Positions 11,240 to 22,570 of a stretch of 64,000 nt of DNA are shown piece after piece. Every line of letters starts with the position of its first letter. The stretch's first letter is position 1. The notes under the pieces were generated by a model that had not been told where the DNA came from, made no database searches, and was given only the letters and a program-made list of their open reading frames with translations. Both the position numbers and the translations under genes were made by a program. The DNA comes from Elephas maximus indicus (lineage: Eukaryota > Chordata > Mammalia > Proboscidea > Elephantidae), in NCBI RefSeq assembly GCF_024166365.1, contig NC_064842.1:14231001-14295000 (forward strand). Reading direction: 5' to 3'.

Positions 11240-11470
11240 CCCAAACTTAGTGGCTTTACACAACCACCACCGTGTATTTGTTCCTGATCTGGGCTCTGGG
11301 CTGGGCTCAGCTGGGTGGTTGTCTCTGCTCCACACGGTGTTGACTGTGCTTACCTAAGTGTTTGTAGTCAGATGGATGGTGTTGACTGTGCTTACCTAAG
11401 TGTTTGTAGTCAGCTGGCAGCTTGACTCAGGCTGGACGAGCCAAGATGGCTGCTCTCACATTTAAGGTGC
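11240..11470 (-). repeat. Probable MaLR-type LTR fragment
   Basis: aaacttagtggctttacac, gctgggctcagctgggtgg and gagccaagatggctgctctc resemble an old MaLR-class LTR read on the minus strand. Contains a 42-bp tandem duplication. Confidence 0.4.
11336..11413. repeat. 42-bp tandem duplication (two copies)
   Basis: ggtgttgactgtgcttacct begins at 11336 and again at 11378; the copies are nearly identical, implying a recent duplication. Confidence 0.8.
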
Positions 11471-12068
11471 CTCCGCTGGGTAGCTGGGACAGCAGAGGAC
11501 TGGCTGACCTCTCTTTCTCCTTGTGAAATGTCTTATTTAATAAGTTGGATTAATTTTTGATCGCCTTCAATTCATGGAGTTTTGCAAACATCATTTGGCT
11601 AAGTTTCAGAATTTAATGCATAGAAACAACTTGAAAATTCATGATTCCTTTGACTTTGGGCATCAGTCATTTTATATATCAGGTATTCTGTTAGCTTCCT
11701 TAGAATTTATAATTTTCTTCAAATGATATATCATCTTTTTTTTGTTTATTTATTTATTTTATTTATCCTTCTATGTTTAATCACTCTTACTGATTGTTGA
11801 ATTAAACTATTGATTTAACAGAAACATTGGTTTTTGTAAAGCCACAGAATATAGAGCCATCTCTACTGGGATATTGTTTATTAAGGCTAATTCTCAAAAT
11901 TATTTTTTTCATTTTCCAGAAGTTTACTCCCACTTCACAAATTATGTTAACGTGAATATAAAGTGTAATGTGAATTCCTATCAGATTACAGCATTACAGG
12001 CTGTCCATCAAGGTGTGAATATTCCTCAATTTTTAATTTTAATTCTCAGACTATCAAAGATATTGTTT
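11471..12068. other. AT-rich intergenic DNA, no gene
   Basis: AT-rich, with a TTTA-type run at 11733-11765. The plus frame 11874-12635 runs from here into antisense L1 and is not a gene. Confidence 0.5.
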
Positions 12069-12084
12069 AATTCTCTGTTTTTTA

Positions 12085-13059
12085 TTTTTAATAATTTTTA
12101 TTGTGCTTTAAGTGAAAGTTTACAAATCAAGTCAGTCTCTCACACAAAAACCCATATACACCTTGCTACACACTCTCAAAAAAAAAAAAAGAATTTTTTT
12201 TTTTTTTTTAATGAGACAGCCTGCTCTCTTCCTCTACTCTCTCTTTTCGTGTCCTTTTCGCCAGCTTCTAACCCCCTCCACCCTCTCATCTCCCTTCCAG
12301 GCAGGAGATGCCAACATAGTCTCAAGTGTCCACCTGATCCAAGAAGCTCACTCCTCACCAGCATACCTTTCCAACCCATTGTCCAGTCCAATCCATGTCT
12401 GAAGAGTTGGCTTCGGGAGTGGTTCCTGTCCTGGGGCAACAGAAGGTCTGGGGGCCATGACCACTGGGGTCCTTCCAGTCTCAGTCAGACCATTAAGTCT
12501 GGTCTTATGAGAATTTGGGGTCTGCATTCCACTGCTCTCCTGCTCCCTCAGGGGTTCTCTGTTGTGTTCCCTGTCAGGGCAGTCATCGGTTGTAGCTGCG
12601 CACCATCTAGTTCTTCTGGTCTCAGGATGATGTAGTCTCGGGTTCATGTGGCCCTTCTGTCTCTTGGGCTCGTAATCACCTTGTGTCCTTGGTGTTCTTC
12701 ATTCTCATTTGATCCAGGTGCATGCATCTTAGTTGGCTGCTTGCTAGTGTTTAAGACCCCAGACGCCACTCTTCAAAGTGGGATGCAGAATGTTTTCTTA
12801 ATAGATTTTATCATGCCAATTGACTTAGATGTCCCCTGAAACCATGGTCCCCAGACCCCTGCCCTGCTATGCTGGCCTTCAAAACATTCAGTTTATTCAG
12901 GAAACTTCTTTGCTTTTGGTTTAGTCCAATTGTGCTGACCTCCCCTGTATTGTGTGCTGTCTTTCCCTTCACCTAAAGTAGTTCTTATTTACTGTCTAAT
13001 TAGTGAATGCCTCCTTCCACCCTCCCTCCCTCCCTGCTCTCGTAACCACAAAAGAATGT
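12085..13059 (-). repeat. L1 3' UTR
   Basis: Non-coding 3' end of the L1. Its accagaagaactagatggtg and gccaactcttcagacatgg blocks recur in the plus-strand L1 at 16501-17058 and, more diverged, at 52075-52870, so all three belong to one lineage. An A-run/T-run at 12178-12211 lies inside it. Confidence 0.75.
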
Positions 13060-13740
13060 TTTCTTCTCAGTTTAAACTATTTCTCAAGTTCTTATAATAG
13101 AGGTCTTGTACAATATTTGTCCTTTTGCAACTAATTTCACTCAGCAGGTTCCTCCATGTTATGAAATGTTTCTCAGATTCCTCACTGCTCTTTATCGATG
13201 CGTAGTATTCCATTGTGTGAATATACCATAATTTATTTATCCAGTCATCCGTTGATGGGCACCTTGGTTACTTCCATGTTTTTGCTATTGTAAACAGTGC
13301 TGCAGTAAACATGGGTGTGCATATATCTGTTCGTGTAAAGGCTCTTATTTCTCTAGGATATATTCCAAGGAGTGGGATTGCTGGATCGTATGGTGGTTCT
13401 ATTTCTAGCTTTTTAAGGAAGCGCCCTTTAATTATTATATAGTGTCCTTCCTTATCCTTTCTGATGGATTTAACTTTAAACTCTATTTTGTCAGAAATTA
13501 ATATTGCCACTCCTGCTCTTTTTTGATTGTTGTTTGCTTGATATATTTTTTTCCATCCTTTGAGTTTTAGTTTGTGTCTCTAAGTCTAACGTATGTCTCT
13601 TGTAGGCAGCATATAGATGGATCTTGTTTTTTAATCCATTGTGCCACTCTGTCTCTTTATTGGTGCATTTAGTCCCTTTACATTCAGGGTAATTATGGAT
13701 AGGTATGAATTTAGTGCTATCGTTTTGATGTCTTTTTTTG
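13060..13740 (-). pseudogene. L1 ORF2 remnant, N- and C-termini fused by deletion
   Basis: ORF2 normally joins an APE-type endonuclease to a reverse transcriptase. Here the first part is an endonuclease relic (ITLNVKGLNAPIKR near 13700; GWKKIYQANNNQKRAGVAI in mixed frames; then ILISDKIEFK and KDKEGHYIIIKG). At about 13424 it jumps directly, and in frame, to the extreme C-terminus (RFLKKLEIEPPYDPAIPLLG, FTAALFTIAKTWK), which continues in decayed form to about 13060 (WYIHTMEYYASIK). The whole reverse transcriptase and the rest of the endonuclease, around a thousand codons, are missing. The frame 13268-13510 spans the junction. Confidence 0.85.
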
Positions 13741-14289
13741 TGTGTCAACAGCTTCTTTATCCCACTTGATTTTATGTGCTGAGTAGATTTTCTTTGTATA
13801 TTGTCCTTTCCTCATATTTGTTGTTGTTGATTTTGTTTCTGCTGAGTCTGTATTTTTCCCTTGTATTTTATTTTGATGAGTAGGATAGTTTGTCTCCTTT
13901 GTGGTTACTTTATTATTTACCCCTATTTTTCTAAATTTGTAACATTTATTTCTTTGTATCGCCATATCTTCCTCTCCATATGGAAGGTGTATGATTACAT
14001 TTCTTAATAGTCCCTCTTTATTATTTTATTGTTTCTTCTTTTATATAGTAACATTGCTGTTACCCTGTGTTGGGCTTTTTTTTTTGGAGCTCCCTGTCTG
14101 GGTTGACTTCTGGTTGCTCTGCCCAGTGTTCTAGTCTTGGGTTGATACCTGATATTATTGATTTTCTAACCAAAGAACTCCCTTTAGTATTTCTTGTAGT
14201 TTTGGTTTGGTTTCTACGAATTCCCTCAACTTGTGTTTATCTGGAAATGTCTTAATTTCACCTTCATATTTAAGAGACAGTTAAGATGG

Positions 14290-15119
14290 CTATATGATTC
14301 TTGGCAGGCAATTTTTTTCCTTCAATTTTTTAAATATGTCATCCCATTGCCTTCTTGCCTGCATGGTTTCTGCCGAGTAGTCCAAGCTTATTCTTATTGG
14401 CTCTGCCTTGTAGGTCACTTTTCTTTTATCCCTCGCTGCTGTTATAATTTTCTCTTTATCTTTGGTTTTGGCAAGCTTGATTATCATATGTCTTGGTGAC
14501 TTTAAGATCTACCTTATGTGGAGTTCGATGAGTATCTTGGATAGGTATCTTCTCATCTTTCACAACATCAGGGAAGTTTTCTGCCAATAGATCCTCAACA
14601 ATTCTCTCTGTATTTCCTGTTATTCCCTCCCTGTTCTGGTACTCCAATCACTTGTAGGTTATTTCTCTTGATAGAGTCCCACATGATTCTTAAGGTTTCT
14701 TCATTTTTTAAAATTCTTTTGTCTGATTTTTCTTCAAATATATTAGTGACAAGTGATTTATCTTCGAGTTCAGAAATTCTAGCTTCTACTTGCTCAATTC
14801 TGTTCCTCTGACTTTCTATTGAGTTATCTAATTCTGTAATTTTATTGTTAATCTTCTGAATTTCTGATTGCTGTCTGTCTATGGATTTTTCCAGCTTATT
14901 AAACTTTTCATTATGTTCCTGAATAATCTTTCTGATTTCTTCAGTTGCTTTATCTGTGTGTTCCTTGGCTTGTTGTGCATATTGCCTCATTTCCTTCCTG
15001 ACGTCTTGAAGGGTTCTGTATATTAAACTTTCGTATTCTGCATCTGGTAATTCCAGGAATGCACTTTCATCTAAAAGATCCCTGGATTCTTTGTTTTGAG
15101 AGCCTGTTGATGTGATCAT
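14290..15119 (-). pseudogene. L1 ORF1 pseudogene
   Basis: Relic of the L1 RNA-binding chaperone ORF1p, which trimerises and coats L1 RNA. It starts MITSTGSQNKES at 15119. Residues about 35-150 form a long heptad coiled coil (KLEKSIDRQQSEIQKINNK, ARISELEDKS), followed by the start of the RRM-like domain (NNLQVIGVPE). Near 14640 a frameshift moves the reading to VEDLLAENFPDVV, and near 14490 a second shift leads to the C-terminal domain (KIITAARDKRKVTYK, YSAETMQARRQW) ending at 14290. About 275 codons against some 340 in human L1. Not functional. Confidence 0.88.
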
Positions 15120-16438
15120 GGCCTGATATTGACTGATATTGACTGTTGTCTCCGAGCCATCTGGAAGTTATCGTATTAGTTTATGGTTGCTTACTGTGTT
15201 GTAGCTGCTTGCTTTGTTTTGTTTTGATATACCCCTAATGGGTTGCTTGAGTGAGCTAGCTTGATTATTTTCACCTTTGGAGCTCCGGTGTCCTGTCCCC
15301 AGCTGGCTAGAGCTGTTATCAGGCATATCAGTCTAGGAGTCCATTCAGTTTTCTTGTATGAATTCACCTCAGGTTTCCAGGTAGCTGATATCAAGTGTGT
15401 GGTACAGGCTTTGTCCTACAGTCTTAGAGGGGCAGGGGTGATTGGCGTATATACCGGTATCTGATTGCAGCAGGGGGTCATGCTCTGAACAAGGCAGGGG
15501 GCTGAGAACCTACCCCCAAGTGTCTCTGAGGAAAACGCGTCTCTGTTCCCTAGAGCATGCTGGTGGGTGGGCTCTGCAGAGGGACCATGGGCACCCAAAG
15601 TTTTTGTTGTAAGGACTGGGAGGTACCAGTTATCCCTGGACCCCTGTCGCGGGTGGCTGGGCTACCCAAGTGGAGCCACCACTCCTTAGGTCCCTGTTGT
15701 GGGTAGGTGAGGACCTTGTTTAATAGGCAAAGCAATGTCAAACGTCAAATACCCACCTCTCCACCGCACCGCTGAAATGGTTGGAGTTTGCCAACAAGGG
15801 CCTATTCTCCTGAAATAGCCCCACACAGGTCCATGCAGAAGGGAAAGGTGCTCAAGGTCCATGGATGGTTTATGCTTCCACAGGAGCCAATTCTGTCCTG
15901 AGCTCCCCCAGTTAATGGAGCTAGCAAATTATCTTTTCCCCCCAGTTGGAAATTTTTTCCTTCCCCAAGGCTGGGAGGACAGCTCCAGGTGCTCAACAGG
16001 GTCTATCTCAGGCCCAGGGATTCAGCCGCTGAAGCTGGCTTGGGGGTGGCGGGGGCGCGGTAAAATGTATGCAAGTCCTTAGCTTTTGCCAAGAGCGCCC
16101 TTCTCCTCAGGCTCCGGAGGTGTGAGTGGGCTGTGTGGCTGGCTGCTTCTCCCTGAAGAAACTGCGGCCGAGCACTAGGATCAGCCCACCGCCACCGCTG
16201 CCACTTCTCCGGGAATGGTGCCCGAGGGCTCCCTGTGATTCAGGTCTGGTAACTCCTCTCCGCTTCTGAACGGTTTCTTCCTCCCCCTGCCCCTCAGTTC
16301 GTTGTCTAAGCTTGCCTTTGATGCTCAGGGCTCCAAGCTTGTCACAAATATATTCCTTCCACTTGTTTTTTTGGGTCTTTGTAGTAAAGAGGGCTCCACA
16401 GAAGCGTCTGTCTTTTCCGCCATCTTGGCTCTGCCCCT
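15120..16438 (-). promoter_or_regulatory. L1 5' UTR with internal promoter region
   Basis: GC-rich 1.3 kb upstream of ORF1, ending in the L1-type 5' terminus gagccaagatggcggaaaag read on the minus strand. The aagatggc core there is the YY1-type site that directs L1 transcription starts in mammals. Whether it still promotes transcription is unknown. Confidence 0.7.
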
Positions 16439-16500
16439 AATTCTCTTTGTTTATTTGATGTAAGGTAGTAAATAGAAAGTTTATCAAGAAAAAACTTAAA

Positions 16501-17058
16501 GGCCCACATAAACCAGAGACTCCATCACCCTGAGACCAGAAGAACTAGATGGTGCCCAGCTACCATCACTGACCGCTCCGATAGGGAACAAAACAGAGTC
16601 CTGATGGAGCAGGAGAAAAGTGGGGTGCAGACCTCAAATTGTAATAAAACAAAAACCAGACTTAATGTTCTGACTGAGACTGGAGGGACCTCAGAAGCCA
16701 TGGCCCCCGGACTCTCTATTAGCTCAGACCTGAAACCATTACTGAAGCCAACTCTTCAGACAAAGATTAGACTGGACTATAAGACATAAAATGATACTTG
16801 TGAAGAGAGTTCTTCTTAGCTGAAGTAGATACATGAGACTGAATGGGCAGCTCCTGTCCAGAGGTGAGATGAGAAGGCAGAGGGGGACAGGAGCTGGCTG
16901 AATGGACACAGGAAATCCAGGGTGGAAAAGAGGAGTGTGCTGTCACATCATACGGAGAGCAACTAGGATCACATAACCATACGTGTATAAATTTTTGTAT
17001 GAGAAACTAACCTGAACTACAAACTTTCACTAAAAGCACAATACAAAATAAATAAAAA
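16501..17058 (+). mobile_element. 5'-truncated L1, 3' UTR only
   Basis: Plus-strand L1 3' UTR (gaccagaagaactagatggt) ending in an A-rich tail (aaataaataaaaaaa). Flanked by a 15-bp duplication, aagaaaaaactt(a/g)aa, at 16486-16500 and 17059-17073, with one mismatch. A separate insertion from the minus-strand L1 that ends 60 bp to its left. Confidence 0.87.
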
Positions 17059-17073
17059 AAGAAAAAACTTGAA

Positions 17074-17840
17074 GTGATTTATACCTTTCACCACATCATC
17101 CAGGGGTAATTGAATACAGTGACTAAGGCCAAATTAAATGTATTTAGAAATGTTTCTAAAATTTTGGCTGGAACGGCGGACTTCTTCTCTAGCATACAAA
17201 CACTCGCATTGTCTAAACAAGAGATTTCTATGTAAATGTCTCTCATTGATACCATTTTTCTCAAACATTGACAAAAAGTTTGATATATTATTTCAGATAT
17301 TATTCCCTCCAGCACTACAAGATCGAGGTTTTAAATTTCTCATATCAAAATAAAGTATTGAAATATTTTTATGTGAGTAGCTGAAGTTTCATAATGAATG
17401 ATATTTTATGGTCTTGAGCTATAACTTTTCAAAGAAGTTTTTTTCTCATTTCAGTAGACATACGTATTCCAAAAAGTGGAGCCATAAATCTAGAATGCAA
17501 TGTATGCTTATATAGAAACCATTTTTTAAAGGGCTATTGAATATTTCATGTTTGAAAATCTTTGATTACGTTTAAGTACATGCTAGGTAACATTTTTAAG
17601 AGTACTTTCTTAATGTTTTTAATTATTGGCATTTATTAAATATAGATTTTATTCTGTCAAATGTATTATTGTATGAAACTGAGCTCTTGATTGTCTCATT
17701 TATAATTACCATGTTTTTTTTTTCATTAAACCATGAGCTTTGACAGACCATGATTGTCATTCTGATGAATAAATAAGTCTTTTAACAATCCACTGTGTGT
17801 ACCATTTGTGTCTAATACTTACTCAGTAGCACTCATGAAA
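17074..17840. other. AT-rich intergenic DNA, no gene
   Basis: AT-rich, unique-looking. Nothing supportable. Confidence 0.5.
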
Positions 17841-18048
17841 GGAGCCTGGGTGGTGCAGTTGTTTGCGATTGCCTGCTAACCTAAAGGTGGATGACTTGAA
17901 CTCACCCAGTTGCTCCACACAAGAAAAGCCTGGTGAACCGCTTCCATACAGATTAAAGCCAAGAAAACACTATGGGGCAGTTCTTCTCCGTAACACACGT
18001 GGTCGCCATGAGTCGGGGTCAGACATGTCGGCAGCTAACAGCAACAGC
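17841..18048 (+). repeat. AfroSINE
   Basis: Plus-strand copy starting ggagcctgggtggtgcag and ending gcagctaacagcaacagc. Confidence 0.82.
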
Positions 18049-19309
18049 ACTAATGAGACACTCATAGTTTTGTTAAAACAACCAAATTATTTTGTTTTGA
18101 AGAAATAGCAATTATTGGTGTTGTTTTGTACCAATTCTTGCACAGTGTAAAAAACATTGGATTTCTGCATAAGTAACAGAGGGATACTTCAGGCTGTGGT
18201 TCATTATTAATATCATTGCTTGTTCTCTTGTAGATTCACAAGGTTATTAGTATCGTTGCTTGTTCTCATGCAGATTCACAAGGTTAATGTGTATGGTATT
18301 TAAATGGATGGAACGCTAATAACTGTATCCCCACTGATTGTCTCACAAGTTCATTTTTAATATTTTATTTATAAATTCTTCAATTTATAAATATGAAAAC
18401 ACTGCCTTTACAACTTACCCAAGAATTACAGTGCACAAATGCTACAACTAAAGTAACAACGATTTAGAATCGGTGGTAACCAACCATAGGATTCCAGGCC
18501 AGTGATGAGCTGTGAGCTAAGTAGCACCATGTGCTTTGTGACAAACAAGCATATAGGAGGCCTGCTTATCAACGATCCTTGTTTGACACGCTAGGACAGT
18601 TAGGCTGAATGAATGAGTTTAATTTAGAATGAATTACTAATTAATTTTACAGTTGACTGCAATAACCATTTTACTATTTGCCAGTCAGAACAATAAGTGT
18701 TTCAATATTATAACAAGCACTGCAATTACACCCACGATTATCGGCCGAAGAAATTGCAAGGTGAACAGCAGAGGATCCATGAAGTTGAGGATTTTTTCCA
18801 ATTTTAGGAAAGATTGAGCTTTTTGAAGAGATTCTGGGAGATGTCCCTGAGGGAGAGGGATGGGAGAAGAGAGAGAGAATGACTTTGATAACTGCAAGAG
18901 GGAGCAGGAAGCAATTTGAGGCAGAATGGAAAAAGGCTGAGGTCGGGGGCCTGGAGGAGAGGTGACCCATACACTGCCCTGTACCAGGGACTCTAGGAGG
19001 AGGCAAGACCTCAGAGAAATGGCTGCACAGGCCCAGGGAGGCTGGAGCAAGATGGCTCAGAGGCAGCAGAAGGCCAGGGTACAAGGATGAAGGAGTTGTC
19101 ATGCTGAGCTCTCTCCGCAGGACCCAGTGTGGGGTCATGGCCGATGGCAGAGCAGCTGCTTGGTGCTTTGAGCCGTGGAAGTCCTCCCCCAGAACTTTTG
19201 CCCAAACCTTGAGGACAGCCCCAGTGAAGGCTGATACTGCATTTCCTGCCAGTCAGGCAGGGGACTCAGAGTTATTTAAAAGAAAATAAAGAGGTGATTT
19301 TTCCCGCAC
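18049..19309. other. Intergenic DNA with a 40-bp tandem duplication
   Basis: A 40-bp unit (tcattgcttgttctc to attcacaagg) is repeated once at about 18203-18282. Otherwise unique-looking. Purine-rich at 18840-18960, which explains the serine/leucine-rich minus frames there. Confidence 0.5.
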
Positions 19310-19311
19310 AT

Positions 19312-19775
19312 GTTGTTGTAGTTGTTAGTCGCCATGGAGTCAGTTCCAACTCAGAGCGACCCCACTACAACAGAACAGAACACTGCCTGGTCCTGTGCCA
19401 TGCTCTCAATCGTCGCTGTCTTTGAGCCCATTTTTTTCAGCCACTGTGTCAATCCATCTCATTGAGGATCTTCGCCGACTCTCTACTTTACCAAGCATGA
19501 TGTCCTTCTCCAGGGACTGGTCCCTCCTGATAACATGTCCAAAGTACATGAGATGAAGTCTCCCCATCCTTGCTTCTAAGGAGCATTCTGGCTGTTTTTC
19601 TTCCAAAACAGATTTGTTCATTTTCCAGCAGTCCATGGTATATTCAGTATTCTTCACCAACATCATAATTCAAAGGCATCCATTTTTCTTCAGTCTTCCT
19701 TATTCGTTTTCCAGCTTTCACATGCTATGAGGCAATTGAAAATATCATGGCTTGGATCAGGTGCACCTTAGTCCT
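19312..19775 (-). mobile_element. RTE/BovB-type LINE 3' end, left part
   Basis: Minus-strand RTE terminus. Its decayed frame 19406-19666 reads the C-terminal ORF block (PECSLEARMGRLHLMYFGHV, QSLEKDIMLGK). It is broken by a solo LTR at 19776 and resumes at 20347. Confidence 0.85.
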
Positions 19776-20341
19776 TGTCTTAGTTACCTAGAGCTGCTCT
19801 AACAAAAAGTACCACAAGTGGATGGCTTTAACAAACAGAAATCTATTCTCTCACAGTCTAGGAGGCTAGAAGTCCAAATTCAGGGTGCCACCTCCTGGGA
19901 AAGGCTTTTTCTGTTGGTTCTGGAGGAAGGTCCTTGTCATAAATCTTCCCCTGGACCATTAGCTTCTCAGCGCAGGATCCTGGGTTTAAAGGACACACTC
20001 TGCTCCCAGCTCTTCTTTCTTGGTGGTAGGAGGTCCCTCCTCTCTGCTTGCATCTCTCTCCGTTTATCTCTTGTGAAATAAAAAGTGATGCAGGCCACAC
20101 CCCAGGGAAACTCCCCTTATATCAGATCAGGGATGTGACCTCAGTAAGAGTGTTACATCCCACCCTAAACCTCTTTAACATAACCTAATCTAGTCTCATG
20201 AACCACAGGCAGAGATTAGGATTTACAACCCATAGGAAAATCACATTAGGTGACAAAATGGTGGATAACCACACAATACTGGGAATTGTGGCCTAGCCAA
20301 GTTGATACACATTTTTGAGGGACACAGTTCAATCCACAGCA
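19776..20341 (-). mobile_element. Solo LTR, MaLR-like family, 566 bp, inside the RTE LINE
   Basis: Copy 2 of the family: tgtcttag at its left edge and tccacagca at its right. Flanked by g(t/a)cct (19771-19775 and 20342-20346). Removing it plus one flank restores the RTE sequence seen intact near 61065 (agtccttgaagtgacatc). Confidence 0.87.
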
Positions 20342-20346
20342 GACCT

Positions 20347-20395
20347 TGAAGTGACATCTTTGCTTTTTAACATTCTGAAGAGTCCAGCACATGCA
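20347..20395 (-). mobile_element. RTE/BovB-type LINE, right part
   Basis: tgaagtgacatctttgcttt continues the RTE LINE beyond the LTR for about 50 bp. Confidence 0.8.
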
Positions 20396-20599
20396 AGTCT
20401 GCAATTCATAGTGTCTCCACGTGTGTATGTGTGCCAAACAAGCTAGACAGAACCATCCCAGGCCGGACAACACCGGCAGATACATGAGTGCACCCAGAGC
20501 AACCAACACGGACCACCCGCGGAAAAAGCTGCTGTGCTTAGTGCTGAGCTGGGCAGCAACAGGCACTAAACTTTTTTTTTTTTTTAATTGTTGTTGAAA

Positions 20600-20830
20600 A
20601 AATTATACACAAGAAGAGGTTTAAAGTATATTGGGGGTAAAGGAAAAATCTTTAGATCCTAGTTTGAATAAACCAGCTGTAACGGGCAATTCTGAGACAA
20701 CAATCAGGACGCACATATGGCAAAATGGTAACAGTTGTAGAGCCTAGGTGATGGGCAAATGAATGTTCACTGTACTCCCTTCTCTGTATTTGAAAATTTC
20801 ATAGTAAAAAGTCATTAAAAAAGCCCCAAA
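20600..20830 (+). repeat. Probable L1 3' end fragment
   Basis: Ends ggtgatgggcaaatgaatg through catagtaaaaagtcattaaa, the usual end of old mammalian L1 3' UTRs. Diverged. Confidence 0.45.
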
Positions 20831-22089
20831 TCCTCAGGACATCCAAACCCATCCAAGAGAGAGAAAAAGAGCCTCAGGAAGTTGGTTTAGCCATGGTGGA
20901 GTCTCTGGTTGGGATTTGAGGGGGGCGTTTGGATGGCAGCCAGGAGAGAAACTGGGGAGCTGGGTTTAAGGTGGAGGATGGGAATGCCTCCTGGGCTTCT
21001 GACATGGCTTGACTGGGAAGCAGAAAGAGAGTAACTGAATCTACTACACCAGGCACTGAGAGACTCCCAGAGTTGATCATGTAGGAAATGTCAGGAGACA
21101 ATCTTGAATTCTGTGTTAAATGAAGTGTGTGGTCAGATTTTCCCGCGGGCAGAATGGACTGGTGATGGGCTGGAAGGAGGCTCACAGCCCACTGACTAAG
21201 TTCCCCTTGAATTCAAAGACACGTCCCTTTAGGCTTTGACCATTTTTCTGCTATGGCTGGGGGGAGAGCAAGGGGAGGGCAGAAGTGGATAAGGTTGGAA
21301 GAAGCTTCATGATTTATCAAGTCTTTAGTGATTGATGTAGGGACGCTTTATTGGCTTCACCTTCAATAAACTGAGGTGTCAGTATAAATAAGACAGAAAA
21401 ACGCAGAAAGCCAAAACTAACCTATGTATGTAAATTTAGGAGTTGGCTGGAATAAGTTAAGAATGTGTCAGGAAAACATAGAACAATCAGACTTTCTTAA
21501 GAGCAGAGAAAGAGTTTGATGAACTTTGCCTAAAGGTGCCACCTTTCCTATGAACCCTCCCCTGAACACACTACCTCACGGCCTCTGCCCCTTTTCTCAT
21601 ACACTGTTGCTACCACCACTTACGGCACCTGGAAATTGCGTCAGGCTGCAGGTAACAGAAAACTCGACTACAGCAGTTTGGCAGAAATGGACTAGCTATT
21701 CAGAAGACACTCAAAATCCCTTTTCTTTTGCCTTCCTGTTTTATGAAGGCTGGAAAGAAAAAAGACCCACCTTCCTAGATTCACTTGTAACTAGGTAGAG
21801 GTAGACAAGCATCAAGAGTTCTGGCCAGTGAGATGTAGGAGATCCCTGGGAGGGATTCCTTTCCTCTTCCAAAAAGATAAGACTTCATGCGCTAAAACCT
21901 TCTGGCTCTTTTCTTTTTTCCTGCCTGTAATTTGGACGTGATGCCTGGAGATGCAGAAGCCTTCTTGTGACCATGAGGACCAAGTCCTGATGCTAAGGAT
22001 GGGAAGGCAGGAAGATACAAGGAGCCTGCGACATTGATGGTGTCTGCAGTACGATTAATTACTTTTGTGTGTGGCCTTTCTGGCCATGG
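20831..22089. other. No gene recognised
   Basis: Unique-looking intergenic DNA with perhaps an old repeat near 21640-21700. Frames of 75-100 codons lack any family signature. Confidence 0.4.
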
Positions 22090-22570
22090 TCTTGTAACTC
22101 TCACCCAGGTGATTGGGCATGATTGTGTCATAGGGTAATTGTGACCTACCAAGGGGATTGGTCAGTTGTGCCTTAAAAAGAAGCCAATTCCAGAGCAGAG
22201 AGGAGGAGCCCACCACCACCAAGGAAGGAGAGACCAGCAGGAGAGACCCAGCAGCAGAGACCTGGCAGCAGGAGATAGTGGACAGAGAAAGCTGAGTGCC
22301 TTTAGGCAGCAACTGAGGGTCAGGGAGAGGTGTGCCTGCGAGCACAGCTGGGAAGAGGCTATCCTGATGGAAGAGCTGTATCTTGAGTGTTCCTGAGTCT
22401 GAGTTGTAACGGTTACATCCCTAATAAACCCCGTAATTGTGAGTATGGCCTGTGAGTTCTGTGTGGCCATTGCAATGAATTATCGAACCCAGTAGAGAGT
22501 GCTATGTGAGTGAAGGTTGGTGTCAGAATTAGTACAGATGGTGGAGAGGGGAGGCTTGTTTGGCCTTCAC
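22090..22570 (+). mobile_element. LTR-like repeat, unclassified
   Basis: Has a TATA-like ccttaaaaag (22170-22179), a purine-rich middle, and a poly(A)-signal block ccctaataaacccc (22419-22432) followed by a T/G-rich U5-like end, the order of an LTR. I could not find clean termini or a target duplication. Confidence 0.35.

Larger units (their letters stand above)
12085..16438 (-). mobile_element. L1 LINE with 5' end, internally deleted (about 4.35 kb)
   Basis: Minus-strand L1 retaining its true 5' terminus (read as ggggcagagccaagatggcg near 16438), a GC-rich 5' UTR (about 15120-16438), broken ORF1, the start and end of ORF2 with the middle missing, and a long 3' UTR ending in an A-rich tail near 12085-12110. 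Flanks share aattctct (12069-12076 and 16439-16446) extending imperfectly into T-rich sequence, a likely target duplication. An L1 of this layout without the deletion would be about 7.5 kb. Confidence 0.87.

Noticed and set aside
11874-12635. 253-codon plus frame
   Set aside because: Runs from AT-rich flank through an L1 3' UTR on its antisense strand; composition and context show it is not a gene.
12085-17058. One twin-primed L1 with inverted 5' half
   Set aside because: Both halves carry their own 3' UTR and A-rich tail, and each has its own flanking duplication, so these are two insertions.
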